Below, piece by piece: positions 8,262 through 14,657 of a DNA stretch of 64,000 nucleotides (its first letter is position 1; every line of letters begins with the position of its first letter). The position numbers and the translations under genes were made by a program. Source of the stretch: Sphingobacterium sp. UGAL515B_05. GTDB taxonomy: Bacteria; Bacteroidota; Bacteroidia; Sphingobacteriales; Sphingobacteriaceae. The stretch covers positions 4,154,001 to 4,218,000 of the forward strand of contig NZ_CP109907.1 of assembly GCF_033097525.1 (NCBI RefSeq), written 5' to 3'. The notes beneath the pieces are model-generated. The model worked only from the letters and a program-made list of their open reading frames with translations. It was not told the DNA's origin and searched no databases.

Positions 8262-9103
8262 AATTAAGTACAAAAATAATAATGGGATTAGCAATAGGCT
8301 TATTCGCGGTTCCGATGCTTGTCGCATCGTACCTTGTTCGTATAAATCGAGTGGATGCGAAAAAGTATCATGCTGATGTGGAGCAGGAGGTCTCTAAACC
8401 GGTTGCAAAGGATGTTTATTATCGCTCGTTTCTCTTGGCTGCTTTCGATAAGCTTTATATTTCAGGTGCCAAAGCAAGCGGTATAGGTTTATATTGGGTG
8501 AAGAGCGATAAGTTTATGGTTAAGGTTAATAAAAGTCAGGCCGACTTTGTGAAAGCGAATGTCGATCAATCTGGCAATCTTACCTTAGATCTTTTATCGG
8601 GAGGAGAGGGGTTTTATAAGTCAATTTATATTTTTTCACCTGATCTTAAGGTTTTAAAATTAAAAAATGCGGGTATTAACGAGTTATCCGCCAAGTTGAA
8701 CGAGTTGACTGTTGTAGGTGATAGCGTTGAGGTATTTTCCCTTGCGGAAAAATCCGTTATAAATACATTGAACCTGAACCTGACAAATTCCACTATTGAT
8801 GATCTTGGAGGGACGGACAGTAAGGGGAATTCTCTTGTCGGTCGTTTATTTGTAAACACGACGAATAGTGTTTTGGGGCTTCCGCGTACGAATTATCAAA
8901 GTGCAGATATTGTTGCAAATAATTCAGAAGTATATTTCAATAGGAAAGGACCTGAGGCCAAAGTTGGTCTTCTGAATATTAAAACTGAAGGGAAATCATC
9001 TGTCCGTTTAGATAGTTTGCAATGGGGAACATTGAACGGGAATCTATCCAATGATACTAAAATAGATTTGCCCGTCCATGCATTACGATCATTGATTAAG
9101 TAG
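8258..9103 (+). CDS. uncharacterised membrane-anchored protein of a GntR/ABC operon
   Basis: This 281-residue protein starts with one hydrophobic segment (about residues 7-26) acting as an anchor or uncleaved signal. The remaining ectodomain is rich in S, N, D and V with repeated short beta-strand-like stretches such as LTLDLLSG, LKLKNAGI and NTLNLNLTNS. That look resembles the beta-helical putative auto-transporter adhesin (DUF2807-like) domains often found in Bacteroidota. The resemblance is visual only and the family is not assigned. It overlaps the regulator gene by 4 bp, so it belongs to the same operon, probably on the periplasmic or outer-leaflet side of the envelope stress response. 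Confidence 0.6.
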   Translation: MKLSTKIIMGLAIGLFAVPMLVASYLVRINRVDAKKYHADVEQEVSKPVAKDVYYRSFLLAAFDKLYISGAKASGIGLYWVKSDKFMVKVNKSQADFVKANVDQSGNLTLDLLSGGEGFYKSIYIFSPDLKVLKLKNAGINELSAKLNELTVVGDSVEVFSLAEKSVINTLNLNLTNSTIDDLGGTDSKGNSLVGRLFVNTTNSVLGLPRTNYQSADIVANNSEVYFNRKGPEAKVGLLNIKTEGKSSVRLDSLQWGTLNGNLSNDTKIDLPVHALRSLIK

Positions 9104-9160
9104 GGTTTAATTGGTGGATGTTGGGGGCGATCGTTAATAGTAGAGATCGGTATTTTCTGA

Positions 9161-9195
9161 AAAGGTCAAAATTCCATAGCGGAATTTTGACCTTT
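9161..9195. terminator. bidirectional intrinsic terminator
   Basis: A 15-bp perfect stem (9161-9175 with 9181-9195) has a 5-nt loop and A/T tracts on both sides. It lies between the convergent ends of the ABC operon and the LacI gene. Confidence 0.9.
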
Positions 9196-9198
9196 TCT

Positions 9199-10236
9199 TT
9201 AAAGGGATGATGTAGATTTTCGGTGTTCGATACTACAGTCCAAAAAAAACGTCTCGAATTCGAAATAATTCTTTTTGTTTTTTTTCTTTAACATCTGCAA
9301 GAGCAATTCTACCGATTTTTCTGCCATCAGCTGTGTTGGCTGGGTGATTGTTGTTAAAGATGGGTTGAGACTGTTGGCAAAAGGGGTGTTGCTAAAGCCA
9401 ATTAAGTTCATGTCATCAGGAATCTTTAACTTCAATTTATTTAATATGTGCAAAACTTTCAGCGATAACGTGTCTGTTGTTGAGAGGAGTGCGTTTGGGG
9501 CAGAGGGCCTATTTAATAACGTGCTTATTTTGCTTTCTAGTTCATCATCGATATTGTCTTTGGGACTTGAATAAGAAATTTCTATAATATTTTCTTCTTT
9601 AAAGGGTACGCCGGCGTTGAAGAGTGCATCTTTATATCCTTTTATTCGGCTTACATTGCCACCGATGTCTTTACATAGTAAAAGGATAATATTTTCTCTT
9701 CTGTTTTTGATCATTTCTTCTGTTGCCTGATAGATGACCTTGTTGTTTTGAATTCCGATTTTGAATGTCTCGAGCTGATGGTTTATGCGATCGAAAATAA
9801 TAACAGGACAAACCTGCTCCATCATATAAAACAAAAGCGATAAGCTTGAATCATTTTTCACAGGGGAAATGATCACTCCTTCGATATTGCTTTGTATGCA
9901 AAGTTCCAGCGCTTCTTTTTCTTTTTTTTCGTCGTTAAAAGTCTGCAATAGGATCAGTTTATAATTCGTTTGCGATAGAATGTGCGAGATCTCTTCGTAG
10001 AAATCAAAGAAAAATGAGCTTGAGATAAATGGAACAATGATTGCTAAGGTGTTTGAGCGCCCCGTCTTTAAGCTTTTTGCAGAGAAATTTGGTATATAAT
10101 TGATTTTCTGCGTAAAATCTAAGATTAGCTTTTTTGTTTCTGCACTTATTTCATGGCTATCGTTTAGTGCTTTGGAAATGGTTCCTGGAGATAGGTTTAA
10201 CTGTTGGCCAATCTCTTTTAACGTAAATCTCTTCAT
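9199..10236 (-). CDS. LacI-family transcriptional regulator
   Basis: This 345-residue protein has the LacI helix-turn-helix at the N-terminus (TLKEIGQQLNLSPGTISKAL, residues 5-24) and the hinge helix with AKSLKTGRSN. A periplasmic-binding-protein-like effector domain follows to the end. Such repressors normally bind sugars or nucleosides and control nearby transport or catabolic genes. Here no sugar utilisation gene is adjacent: the neighbours are an ABC/GntR operon, a small lipoprotein and an insertion sequence. Its targets are therefore probably distant, or were lost on the insertion-sequence side. A palindromic site 32-67 bp upstream suggests autoregulation. The effector is unknown. Confidence 0.88.
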   Translation of the reverse strand: MKRFTLKEIGQQLNLSPGTISKALNDSHEISAETKKLILDFTQKINYIPNFSAKSLKTGRSNTLAIIVPFISSSFFFDFYEEISHILSQTNYKLILLQTFNDEKKEKEALELCIQSNIEGVIISPVKNDSSLSLLFYMMEQVCPVIIFDRINHQLETFKIGIQNNKVIYQATEEMIKNRRENIILLLCKDIGGNVSRIKGYKDALFNAGVPFKEENIIEISYSSPKDNIDDELESKISTLLNRPSAPNALLSTTDTLSLKVLHILNKLKLKIPDDMNLIGFSNTPFANSLNPSLTTITQPTQLMAEKSVELLLQMLKKKNKKNYFEFETFFLDCSIEHRKSTSSL

Positions 10237-10267
10237 GTGCTCGATCCTCTTTCATTGATTACAAATG

Positions 10268-10303
10268 TTCTAGCGTCAATACGATGGTAAGATAGCGCTA
10301 GAA
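10268..10303. promoter_or_regulatory. candidate LacI-type operator
   Basis: Inverted half-sites TTCTAGCG and CGCTAGAA are separated by 20 bp. The right half overlaps an 8-bp palindrome with a central CG (TAGCGCTA at 10293-10300), the usual shape of LacI-family operators. It lies just upstream of the lacI-type gene and could serve autoregulation. Confidence 0.45.
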
Positions 10304-10487
10304 TTATTCTTGAATTATCGGTTACTATTTTTAATGTATTGAGCCCGTAAATTCTTGAAATTATAAAGATAAGATAAAAAACATGTTTTCAAATGGAGAT
10401 CAAGAAAAGCGTGGTAATGTGAATTGATGAGATGTTTGTTGGTATTCGGGCGAAAGGTGTCCAAAAGTTTGTTAAAAGAGGGGACTG

Positions 10488-10664
10488 TTATTTGGTGCCA
10501 CCGAAAAGTTTACTGATGAGCCAAAGGACAAGGGCGACTATAACAACTACAATGAGGATACCCGTCCAAACACCAGCCTTAAATATCCCTTCTATTACGG
10601 AGCAGCTTGTAATAAGGAAAAAAGAGGATGACATTATTATGTATGTTAATTGCCTTTTCATCAT
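10488..10664 (-). CDS. small membrane lipoprotein (58 aa)
   Basis: This is a short reading frame of 58 residues starting with two methionines. It has a hydrophobic N-terminal segment ending in the lipobox LITSC, so Cys is expected to be lipidated at about residue 21. After a short linker (SVIEGIFKAG) comes a second strongly hydrophobic stretch (GILIVVVIVALVLWLI) and a basic end. Proteins of this pattern are widespread in Bacteroidota and are frequently, and wrongly, labelled phosphatidate cytidylyltransferase. No function is established to my knowledge. An overlapping ORF on the plus strand is its shadow. It stands alone between the LacI gene and the insertion sequence. Confidence 0.72.
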   Translation of the reverse strand: MMKRQLTYIIMSSSFFLITSCSVIEGIFKAGVWTGILIVVVIVALVLWLISKLFGGTK

Positions 10665-10840
10665 TTAAATTTTTGTCTGTATAAATAGATACAATTGATA
10701 ATGAAAATAGTTTTGTGAAAACAGTCCAATATTAGATTATCGGTAAACTATAGGCTGAATGGGGTTGTGCATTGGTTTTGTTGTAGCTTTTCGGTTTTAC
10801 CGGTAATTTTTTCAGAACAAAAAGAAGTTCCCGTGAGTGT

Positions 10841-10895
10841 TAAACAAGAAAAGCTAATCCTGCGATTAGCTTTTTTTAGTGATCCCGCTGGGATT
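10841..10895. repeat. left copy of a tRNA-Lys terminator + tRNA 3'-end repeat
   Basis: It repeats the 55 bp at 12421-12477 almost exactly: an 11-bp-stem terminator hairpin followed by 17 bp identical to the last bases of tRNA-Lys on the minus strand. The T-tract differs slightly. The rest of the tRNA is missing, so this is a truncated duplicate. Confidence 0.8.
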
Positions 10896-10925
10896 GGCTC
10901 AGCCCCTCATTTCCCAAGCACAGCC

Positions 10926-10933
10926 CTAAGCCT
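10926..10933. repeat. target-site duplication, left copy
   Basis: The 8-bp direct repeat CTAAGCCT immediately precedes the left terminal inverted repeat of the insertion sequence. It is identical to 12366-12373. An 8-bp duplication is usual for the ISL3-like DDE transposases. Confidence 0.85.
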
Positions 10934-11001
10934 GGATCAAGCAGAATTCTTGGGGGAATACAAAAAATTTCCTAGTTTAGTTTGTTTAATACAGATATCC
11001 C

Positions 11002-11355
11002 TTGCAAGACGCCGAACGTAAATTACTATCCCTATTGATGCCCGAAGGGCTTTTAGAATACTTTCAGATTTTAGAAGTCGATCAGGTTGACAATCAGCTC
11101 CACATTTATCTAGACGAGCTTAATATTGCTCCAACGGGCTATGAGAACAGCAAGTTGGAGTCAAAGGGCTTTATGCCTTCCACAGAGATTTCAGACTTTC
11201 CCATTAGAGGTCAGAAAGTTACTCTACATATCCGCCGCCGCCGCTGGACAGTGTTAGATACGGGAGATATTATCACAAGAGATTGGAACCTGGTGCGTGA
11301 GGGTACTCGAATGACGACTGAATTCGGGCTTTTTTTAAAGAAGATATTTGGATAA
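11002..11355 (+). CDS. ISAon1-family transposase N-terminal region protein
   Basis: This 117-residue frame lies upstream of the DDE transposase. It matches the separate N-terminal region protein typical of ISAon1-like elements (LLEYFQILEV near the start, HIRRRRW and EGTRMTTEFGLFLKKIFG at the end). The start taken is a TTG, since no upstream ATG is in frame within the element. It overlaps the transposase frame by 8 bp. The transposase is in the +1 frame relative to it, so a fused product could arise by a +1 shift near 11347-11353 or the second frame may start independently. It probably supplies DNA recognition. Confidence 0.82.
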   Translation: MQDAERKLLSLLMPEGLLEYFQILEVDQVDNQLHIYLDELNIAPTGYENSKLESKGFMPSTEISDFPIRGQKVTLHIRRRRWTVLDTGDIITRDWNLVREGTRMTTEFGLFLKKIFG

Positions 11356-12331
11356 CTATCCTGTCAGTGCCCAATTGGTAGGGTTATTCTTCCAGGTGGA
11401 CGGCAAGCAACTTCAGGATCAATACAAGAACCATCTCAGTGACTTCCATGACTGGAGCCAAAAGCCACATGCAGAGCGATGGACTCTTTTCCCCGGGAAC
11501 ATCTCTGAACGCTTGAGCATCGATGAGACCAGTTTTAGCAACGGTGAATTATATACCATTGTTAGCAGTAAATCGGCAAAAGGAGGTAAAGGGACGATCC
11601 TAGCGACTATCAAGGGCACCAAGGCCGAAGATATCATCACTGTTCTTGAGTTAATACCTTTACGGTCAAGGAATAAGGTAAAGGAGGTGACCATGGATAT
11701 GGCGCCGAACATGGCCAAGGCAATCCGTAGATGTTTCAGGAATGCCAGGCGTGTGGTCGACCGGTTCCATGTCCAAAAGTTAGCTTACGATGCAGTGCAG
11801 GAACTTCGTATTAAGTATCGTTGGGAAGTATTGGATGCGGAAAGCAAGAAGATAATGGAATCGCGAAAGGGAGGAATCCCATATGAACCCGAGTTGTTGC
11901 CTAATGGAGACACGCTCAAACAGCTACTGGCTAGATCCAGACACCTCTTGTTCAAACACCCAAGCCGATGGTCCGAAAACCAGAAACACCGAGCTGAATT
12001 GTTGTTCATGCGGTTTCCCAAGCTAAAGCTCGCTTATGACCTTGGAATTGCCCTGGGTGACATATTCAATAAATGCCAGGACAAAAAGATAGCATTTACC
12101 AAACTGGGACTGTGGCATAATCAGGTTGAAAATGCGGGCATCGCTTCATTTGAGAGCGTAGCAAGATCCATTGCAGCGCATCATCAATACATTCTACACT
12201 ACTTCGACAATAGAAGCACCAATGCTTCAGCAGAATCTTTCAATGCAAAGCTCAAAGCGTTCAGGAGTGTCTTTCGCGGTGTAAGGGACACCACATTCTT
12301 CCTATATAGAGTAATGAAATTGTATGCTTAA
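11348..12331 (+). CDS. ISAon1-family DDE transposase
   Basis: This 327-residue frame has a DDE_Tnp_ISL3-like catalytic domain. The likely triad is the Asp in LSIDETSFSNGELY, the Asp in VTMDMAPNMAKAI, and the Glu in NASAESFNAKLKAF. The sequence around RRVVDRFHVQKLAYDAVQ is characteristic of the ISL3-like group. The frame opens at a TTG inside the end of the upstream frame. No stop codon interrupts the domain, so the enzyme looks functional if translated. Confidence 0.88.
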   Translation: MDNYPVSAQLVGLFFQVDGKQLQDQYKNHLSDFHDWSQKPHAERWTLFPGNISERLSIDETSFSNGELYTIVSSKSAKGGKGTILATIKGTKAEDIITVLELIPLRSRNKVKEVTMDMAPNMAKAIRRCFRNARRVVDRFHVQKLAYDAVQELRIKYRWEVLDAESKKIMESRKGGIPYEPELLPNGDTLKQLLARSRHLLFKHPSRWSENQKHRAELLFMRFPKLKLAYDLGIALGDIFNKCQDKKIAFTKLGLWHNQVENAGIASFESVARSIAAHHQYILHYFDNRSTNASAESFNAKLKAFRSVFRGVRDTTFFLYRVMKLYA

Positions 12332-12365
12332 AAACTTCTCCTCCCCCAAACTTTCGGTATGATCC

Positions 12366-12373
12366 CTAAGCCT
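12366..12373. repeat. target-site duplication, right copy
   Basis: CTAAGCCT directly follows the right inverted repeat and is identical to 10926-10933. Confidence 0.85.
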
Positions 12374-12420
12374 CCATTGGATCGAACCCGGCCGACCCTT
12401 CTTTCGAATCCTAATCGCTT

Positions 12421-12477
12421 TAAAACAAGAAAAGCTAATCCTGCGATTAGCTTTTCTTTTGTGATCCCGCTGGGATT
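12421..12477. repeat. right copy of the tRNA-Lys terminator + tRNA 3'-end repeat
   Basis: It is the partner of 10841-10895. This copy is continuous with the intact tRNA-Lys gene. With the insertion sequence and one target copy removed, the two copies would lie about 142 bp apart, roughly one tRNA plus terminator unit. Confidence 0.8.
12430..12455 (-). terminator. intrinsic terminator of tRNA-Lys
   Basis: A perfect 11-bp stem (12430-12440 with 12445-12455) with a 4-nt loop lies just past the tRNA 3' end. On the minus strand the hairpin runs into TTTTA-rich sequence. Confidence 0.75.
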
Positions 12478-12534
12478 CGAACCCAGGACCCATACATTAA
12501 AAGTGTATTGCTCTACCAGCTGAGCTACGGAATC
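12462..12534 (-). tRNA. tRNA-Lys (anticodon TTT)
   Basis: The reverse complement folds as a full 73-nt cloverleaf: acceptor GATTCCG/CGGGATC (one T-G wobble), D arm GCTC...GAGC, anticodon stem ATACA/TGTAT around loop CTTTTAA (anticodon TTT), and T arm CTGGG/CCCAG with loop TTCGAAT. The discriminator is A and CCA is not encoded. It is followed by its own terminator. A truncated copy of its 3' end lies on the far side of the insertion sequence. Confidence 0.95.
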
Positions 12535-12649
12535 CTTTCTGTTTTTGAAAGTGATGCAAAGGTAGAATTTCTTTTGATATATGCCAAATTATTGCGTGCA
12601 AATTTTGACGAAAAGGCCTTAACTGCTTAATAAATAAACGGATTATTTT

Positions 12650-13510
12650 TTATCGCGCTTTTTTTGCATGGATTATTCGGTCTGCTCCATTGATGTCTTT
12701 TATGAGTTTGACCTGCTCAAATCCTTTTTTGACCATAAGTTCTTTCATTTCTGCACCGAGATATTGATTGATTTCAAAATATAGATCTCCATCTGGAGCT
12801 AAATGTTTCAGTGCAAAGGATGAAATAACATCATAAAAAATCAGCGGAGCACTTTCTTCAATGAATAATGCGAGCTCAGGTTCATAAGCCAATACGTTTT
12901 GATTCATATGCTGCTTTTCTCCCGGGGTTATATAGGGTGGATTGGATACAATGATATTGTATTGTTGGTCGGAGAAAATGTATTCCCATTCAAATATATC
13001 CGCATTGATAAATTGAACCTGAGTTTTTAAATCTCTAGCATTTTCCTGTGCCGTCTTTATCGCCTCTTTTGAGATGTCCATCGTGGTTACTTGGGCATTA
13101 ATAAGATGCTTTGATAAGATGACAGGGATGCAGCCAGATCCAGTTCCGATATCTATAATTTTTAGGCTTTGAGAAGATTTGTGGTTTTTGATGATCAGAT
13201 CGACAAGTTCTTCAGTTTCCTGGCGTGGAATGAGGACAGATTCATTGACCTGGAAAACTTCACCATAAAAATCTGCTTTATTGAGTATATACTGTATAGG
13301 TCTGTTCTTTTTTAGATCCTGAAGGATGCTAAGTACTTCAGCCTTATCCGCCTCGTTGACGATAGCTGTTTTTCTCAATTGATAATTGGTTCTATTTAAC
13401 CCAAACTTTTCGGCAACAACCACTAAGAATATAGCTTTTATTTCATCCTCATCATATAACTCCTGAAGCTCATGTTGAAATAATAATTCGAAATCTTGAA
13501 GTATTTTCAT
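12650..13510 (-). CDS. prmC: peptide chain release factor N5-glutamine methyltransferase
   Basis: This 286-residue SAM-dependent methyltransferase modifies the glutamine of the GGQ motif in release factors RF1/RF2. It has an N-terminal helical domain, RPIQYILNKADFYG, VLIPRQETEELVD, the SAM motif IIDIGTGSGCIPV, and the diagnostic substrate-binding VSNPPYIT. It is divergent from ribD, with only 34 bp between the start codons. A -7 box lies 4 bp before its ATG. All hallmark motifs are present. Confidence 0.95.
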   Translation of the reverse strand: MKILQDFELLFQHELQELYDEDEIKAIFLVVVAEKFGLNRTNYQLRKTAIVNEADKAEVLSILQDLKKNRPIQYILNKADFYGEVFQVNESVLIPRQETEELVDLIIKNHKSSQSLKIIDIGTGSGCIPVILSKHLINAQVTTMDISKEAIKTAQENARDLKTQVQFINADIFEWEYIFSDQQYNIIVSNPPYITPGEKQHMNQNVLAYEPELALFIEESAPLIFYDVISSFALKHLAPDGDLYFEINQYLGAEMKELMVKKGFEQVKLIKDINGADRIIHAKKAR

Positions 13511-13514
13511 GTGT

Positions 13515-13522
13515 CAAAGGTA
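13515..13522 (-). promoter_or_regulatory. -7 box (TACCTTTG) of prmC
   Basis: On the minus strand the box ends 4 nt before the prmC ATG. If transcription starts about 4 nt after the box, as in known Bacteroidota promoters, the mRNA is leaderless or nearly so. Confidence 0.55.
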
Positions 13523-13531
13523 CGATTTTCA

Positions 13532-13539
13532 TAGATTTG
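13532..13539 (+). promoter_or_regulatory. -7 box (TAGATTTG) of ribD
   Basis: The box ends 5 nt before the ATG at 13545, which argues for that start rather than the ATG at 13509 inside prmC. It forms a tightly packed divergent promoter pair with the prmC box. Confidence 0.55.
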
Positions 13540-13544
13540 TATCT

Positions 13545-14591
13545 ATGGATATGCACAGGCAATATATGCATCGTTGTTTGGAACTGGCCCAAATGGGGGC
13601 GGGTTCAGTGAGTCCCAATCCAATGGTTGGGGCTGTCATTGTTTTGGACGGTAAAATTATCGGTGAAGGGTATACTTCTCCGTATGGTGGGCCGCATGCT
13701 GAGGTCAATGCTGTACAACAGGTTATGCAAAAGTATGGGGAAGAAGCAAAACGGCTTATCGCAGAAAGTACTTTTTATGTCAGCCTTGAACCTTGCGCGC
13801 ATTATGGAAAGACACCGCCTTGTGCAAATATGATTGCGGAGCTGAAACCGTTGAAAGTTTTTATAGCCTGTTTGGATCCTTTCGCAAAGGTCAATGGCAA
13901 AGGAGTAGAAATACTACGGGAAGCTGGTATTGAGGTTGAAATTGGTTTACTGAAAAAAGAGGCCGTATGGCTCAACCGTCGGTTTTTTACCCGTATCGGT
14001 CAATTTCGTCCCTACGTTATTTTAAAATGGGCACAAACCAAGGATGGTTTTATAGGGCAAGAAGGTAAGCAGGTTTGGATAAGTAATGCTGCAAGCCAAC
14101 AGTTGGTTCACCGTTGGCGAGCGGAGGAAGATGCTATTTTGGTCGGTACAAATACTGCAATCGTAGATAATCCCAGTCTGACCGTAAGAGAATGGCAGGG
14201 CAAAAACCCATTGCGTATTCTTTTAGATAGAGATCTTGCTATTCCGCTAGATGCCAATATTCTCAATGAGCAAGCTGATACAATTGTGTTCAATGCTAAA
14301 AAGACAGAATGGACAGCAAATGTGAAGTATATTGAGCTTGAAAACTATGGGTTATATCTACCGCAGAGTATTCTTTATCAACTTTATTTAATGGATGTTC
14401 AGTCAATAATCATAGAAGGGGGGCGTGCTACCCTGCAAATGTTTGTCGATGCGGGCCTCTGGGATGAGGCAAGGGTATTTGAGTCTGAAACAACATTATT
14501 GAACGGGATTGAGGCGCCTCAATTTAAGGGACAACTGCTAGAAAGCAAATTGGTTTCCAATGATCTTTTAAAAATCTATAAGAAACAGTAA
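13545..14591 (+). CDS. ribD: bifunctional riboflavin biosynthesis deaminase/reductase RibD
   Basis: This 348-residue enzyme deaminates diaminohydroxyphosphoribosylaminopyrimidine and then reduces the ribose side chain in riboflavin synthesis. The N-terminal zinc deaminase domain has MVGAVIV, HAEVNAV and the zinc site PCAHYGKTPPC. The C-terminal reductase domain has FRPYVILKWAQTKDG, the dinucleotide region AILVGTNTAIVDNPSLTVR and IIIEGG. The start at 13545 was preferred because homology-like sequence begins at MHRCLELAQ and a promoter box sits just before it. An upstream ATG (13509) would overlap prmC. No other riboflavin gene is in the window. Confidence 0.93.
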   Translation: MDMHRQYMHRCLELAQMGAGSVSPNPMVGAVIVLDGKIIGEGYTSPYGGPHAEVNAVQQVMQKYGEEAKRLIAESTFYVSLEPCAHYGKTPPCANMIAELKPLKVFIACLDPFAKVNGKGVEILREAGIEVEIGLLKKEAVWLNRRFFTRIGQFRPYVILKWAQTKDGFIGQEGKQVWISNAASQQLVHRWRAEEDAILVGTNTAIVDNPSLTVREWQGKNPLRILLDRDLAIPLDANILNEQADTIVFNAKKTEWTANVKYIELENYGLYLPQSILYQLYLMDVQSIIIEGGRATLQMFVDAGLWDEARVFESETTLLNGIEAPQFKGQLLESKLVSNDLLKIYKKQ

Positions 14592-14657
14592 TTATTAAAT
14601 TGTATATTTAAGATATTATAAGCCATAGCCGGTTAGTTTAATCTTAAAATTACAATT

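Larger units (their letters stand above)
10934..12365 (+). mobile_element. complete ISAon1-type (ISL3-like) insertion sequence, 1432 bp
   Basis: The ends were found by matching inverted repeats: GGATCA, 10 bp, then TTGGGGGA at the left end, and the same pattern in reverse complement at the right end (18 of the first 24 bases match). Both ends are flanked by the 8-bp direct repeat CTAAGCCT. Inside are two overlapping reading frames for an N-terminal region protein and a DDE transposase. The element appears intact, and its perfect target duplication suggests a fairly recent insertion. It landed in repeat debris next to tRNA-Lys and disrupted no recognisable protein gene. Confidence 0.9.

Noticed and set aside
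10432..10668. 78-codon plus-strand ORF
   Set aside because: It is the antisense shadow of the 58-residue lipoprotein at 10488-10664, which has a lipobox and membrane helix.
10767..11021. 84-codon ORF spanning the left end of the insertion sequence
   Set aside because: It crosses the repeat, the target duplication and the inverted end, so it cannot be an ancestral gene; its sequence has no family features.
12374..12420. A second complete tRNA gene
   Set aside because: Only T-arm-like fragments in opposite orientations are present; no cloverleaf can be built.
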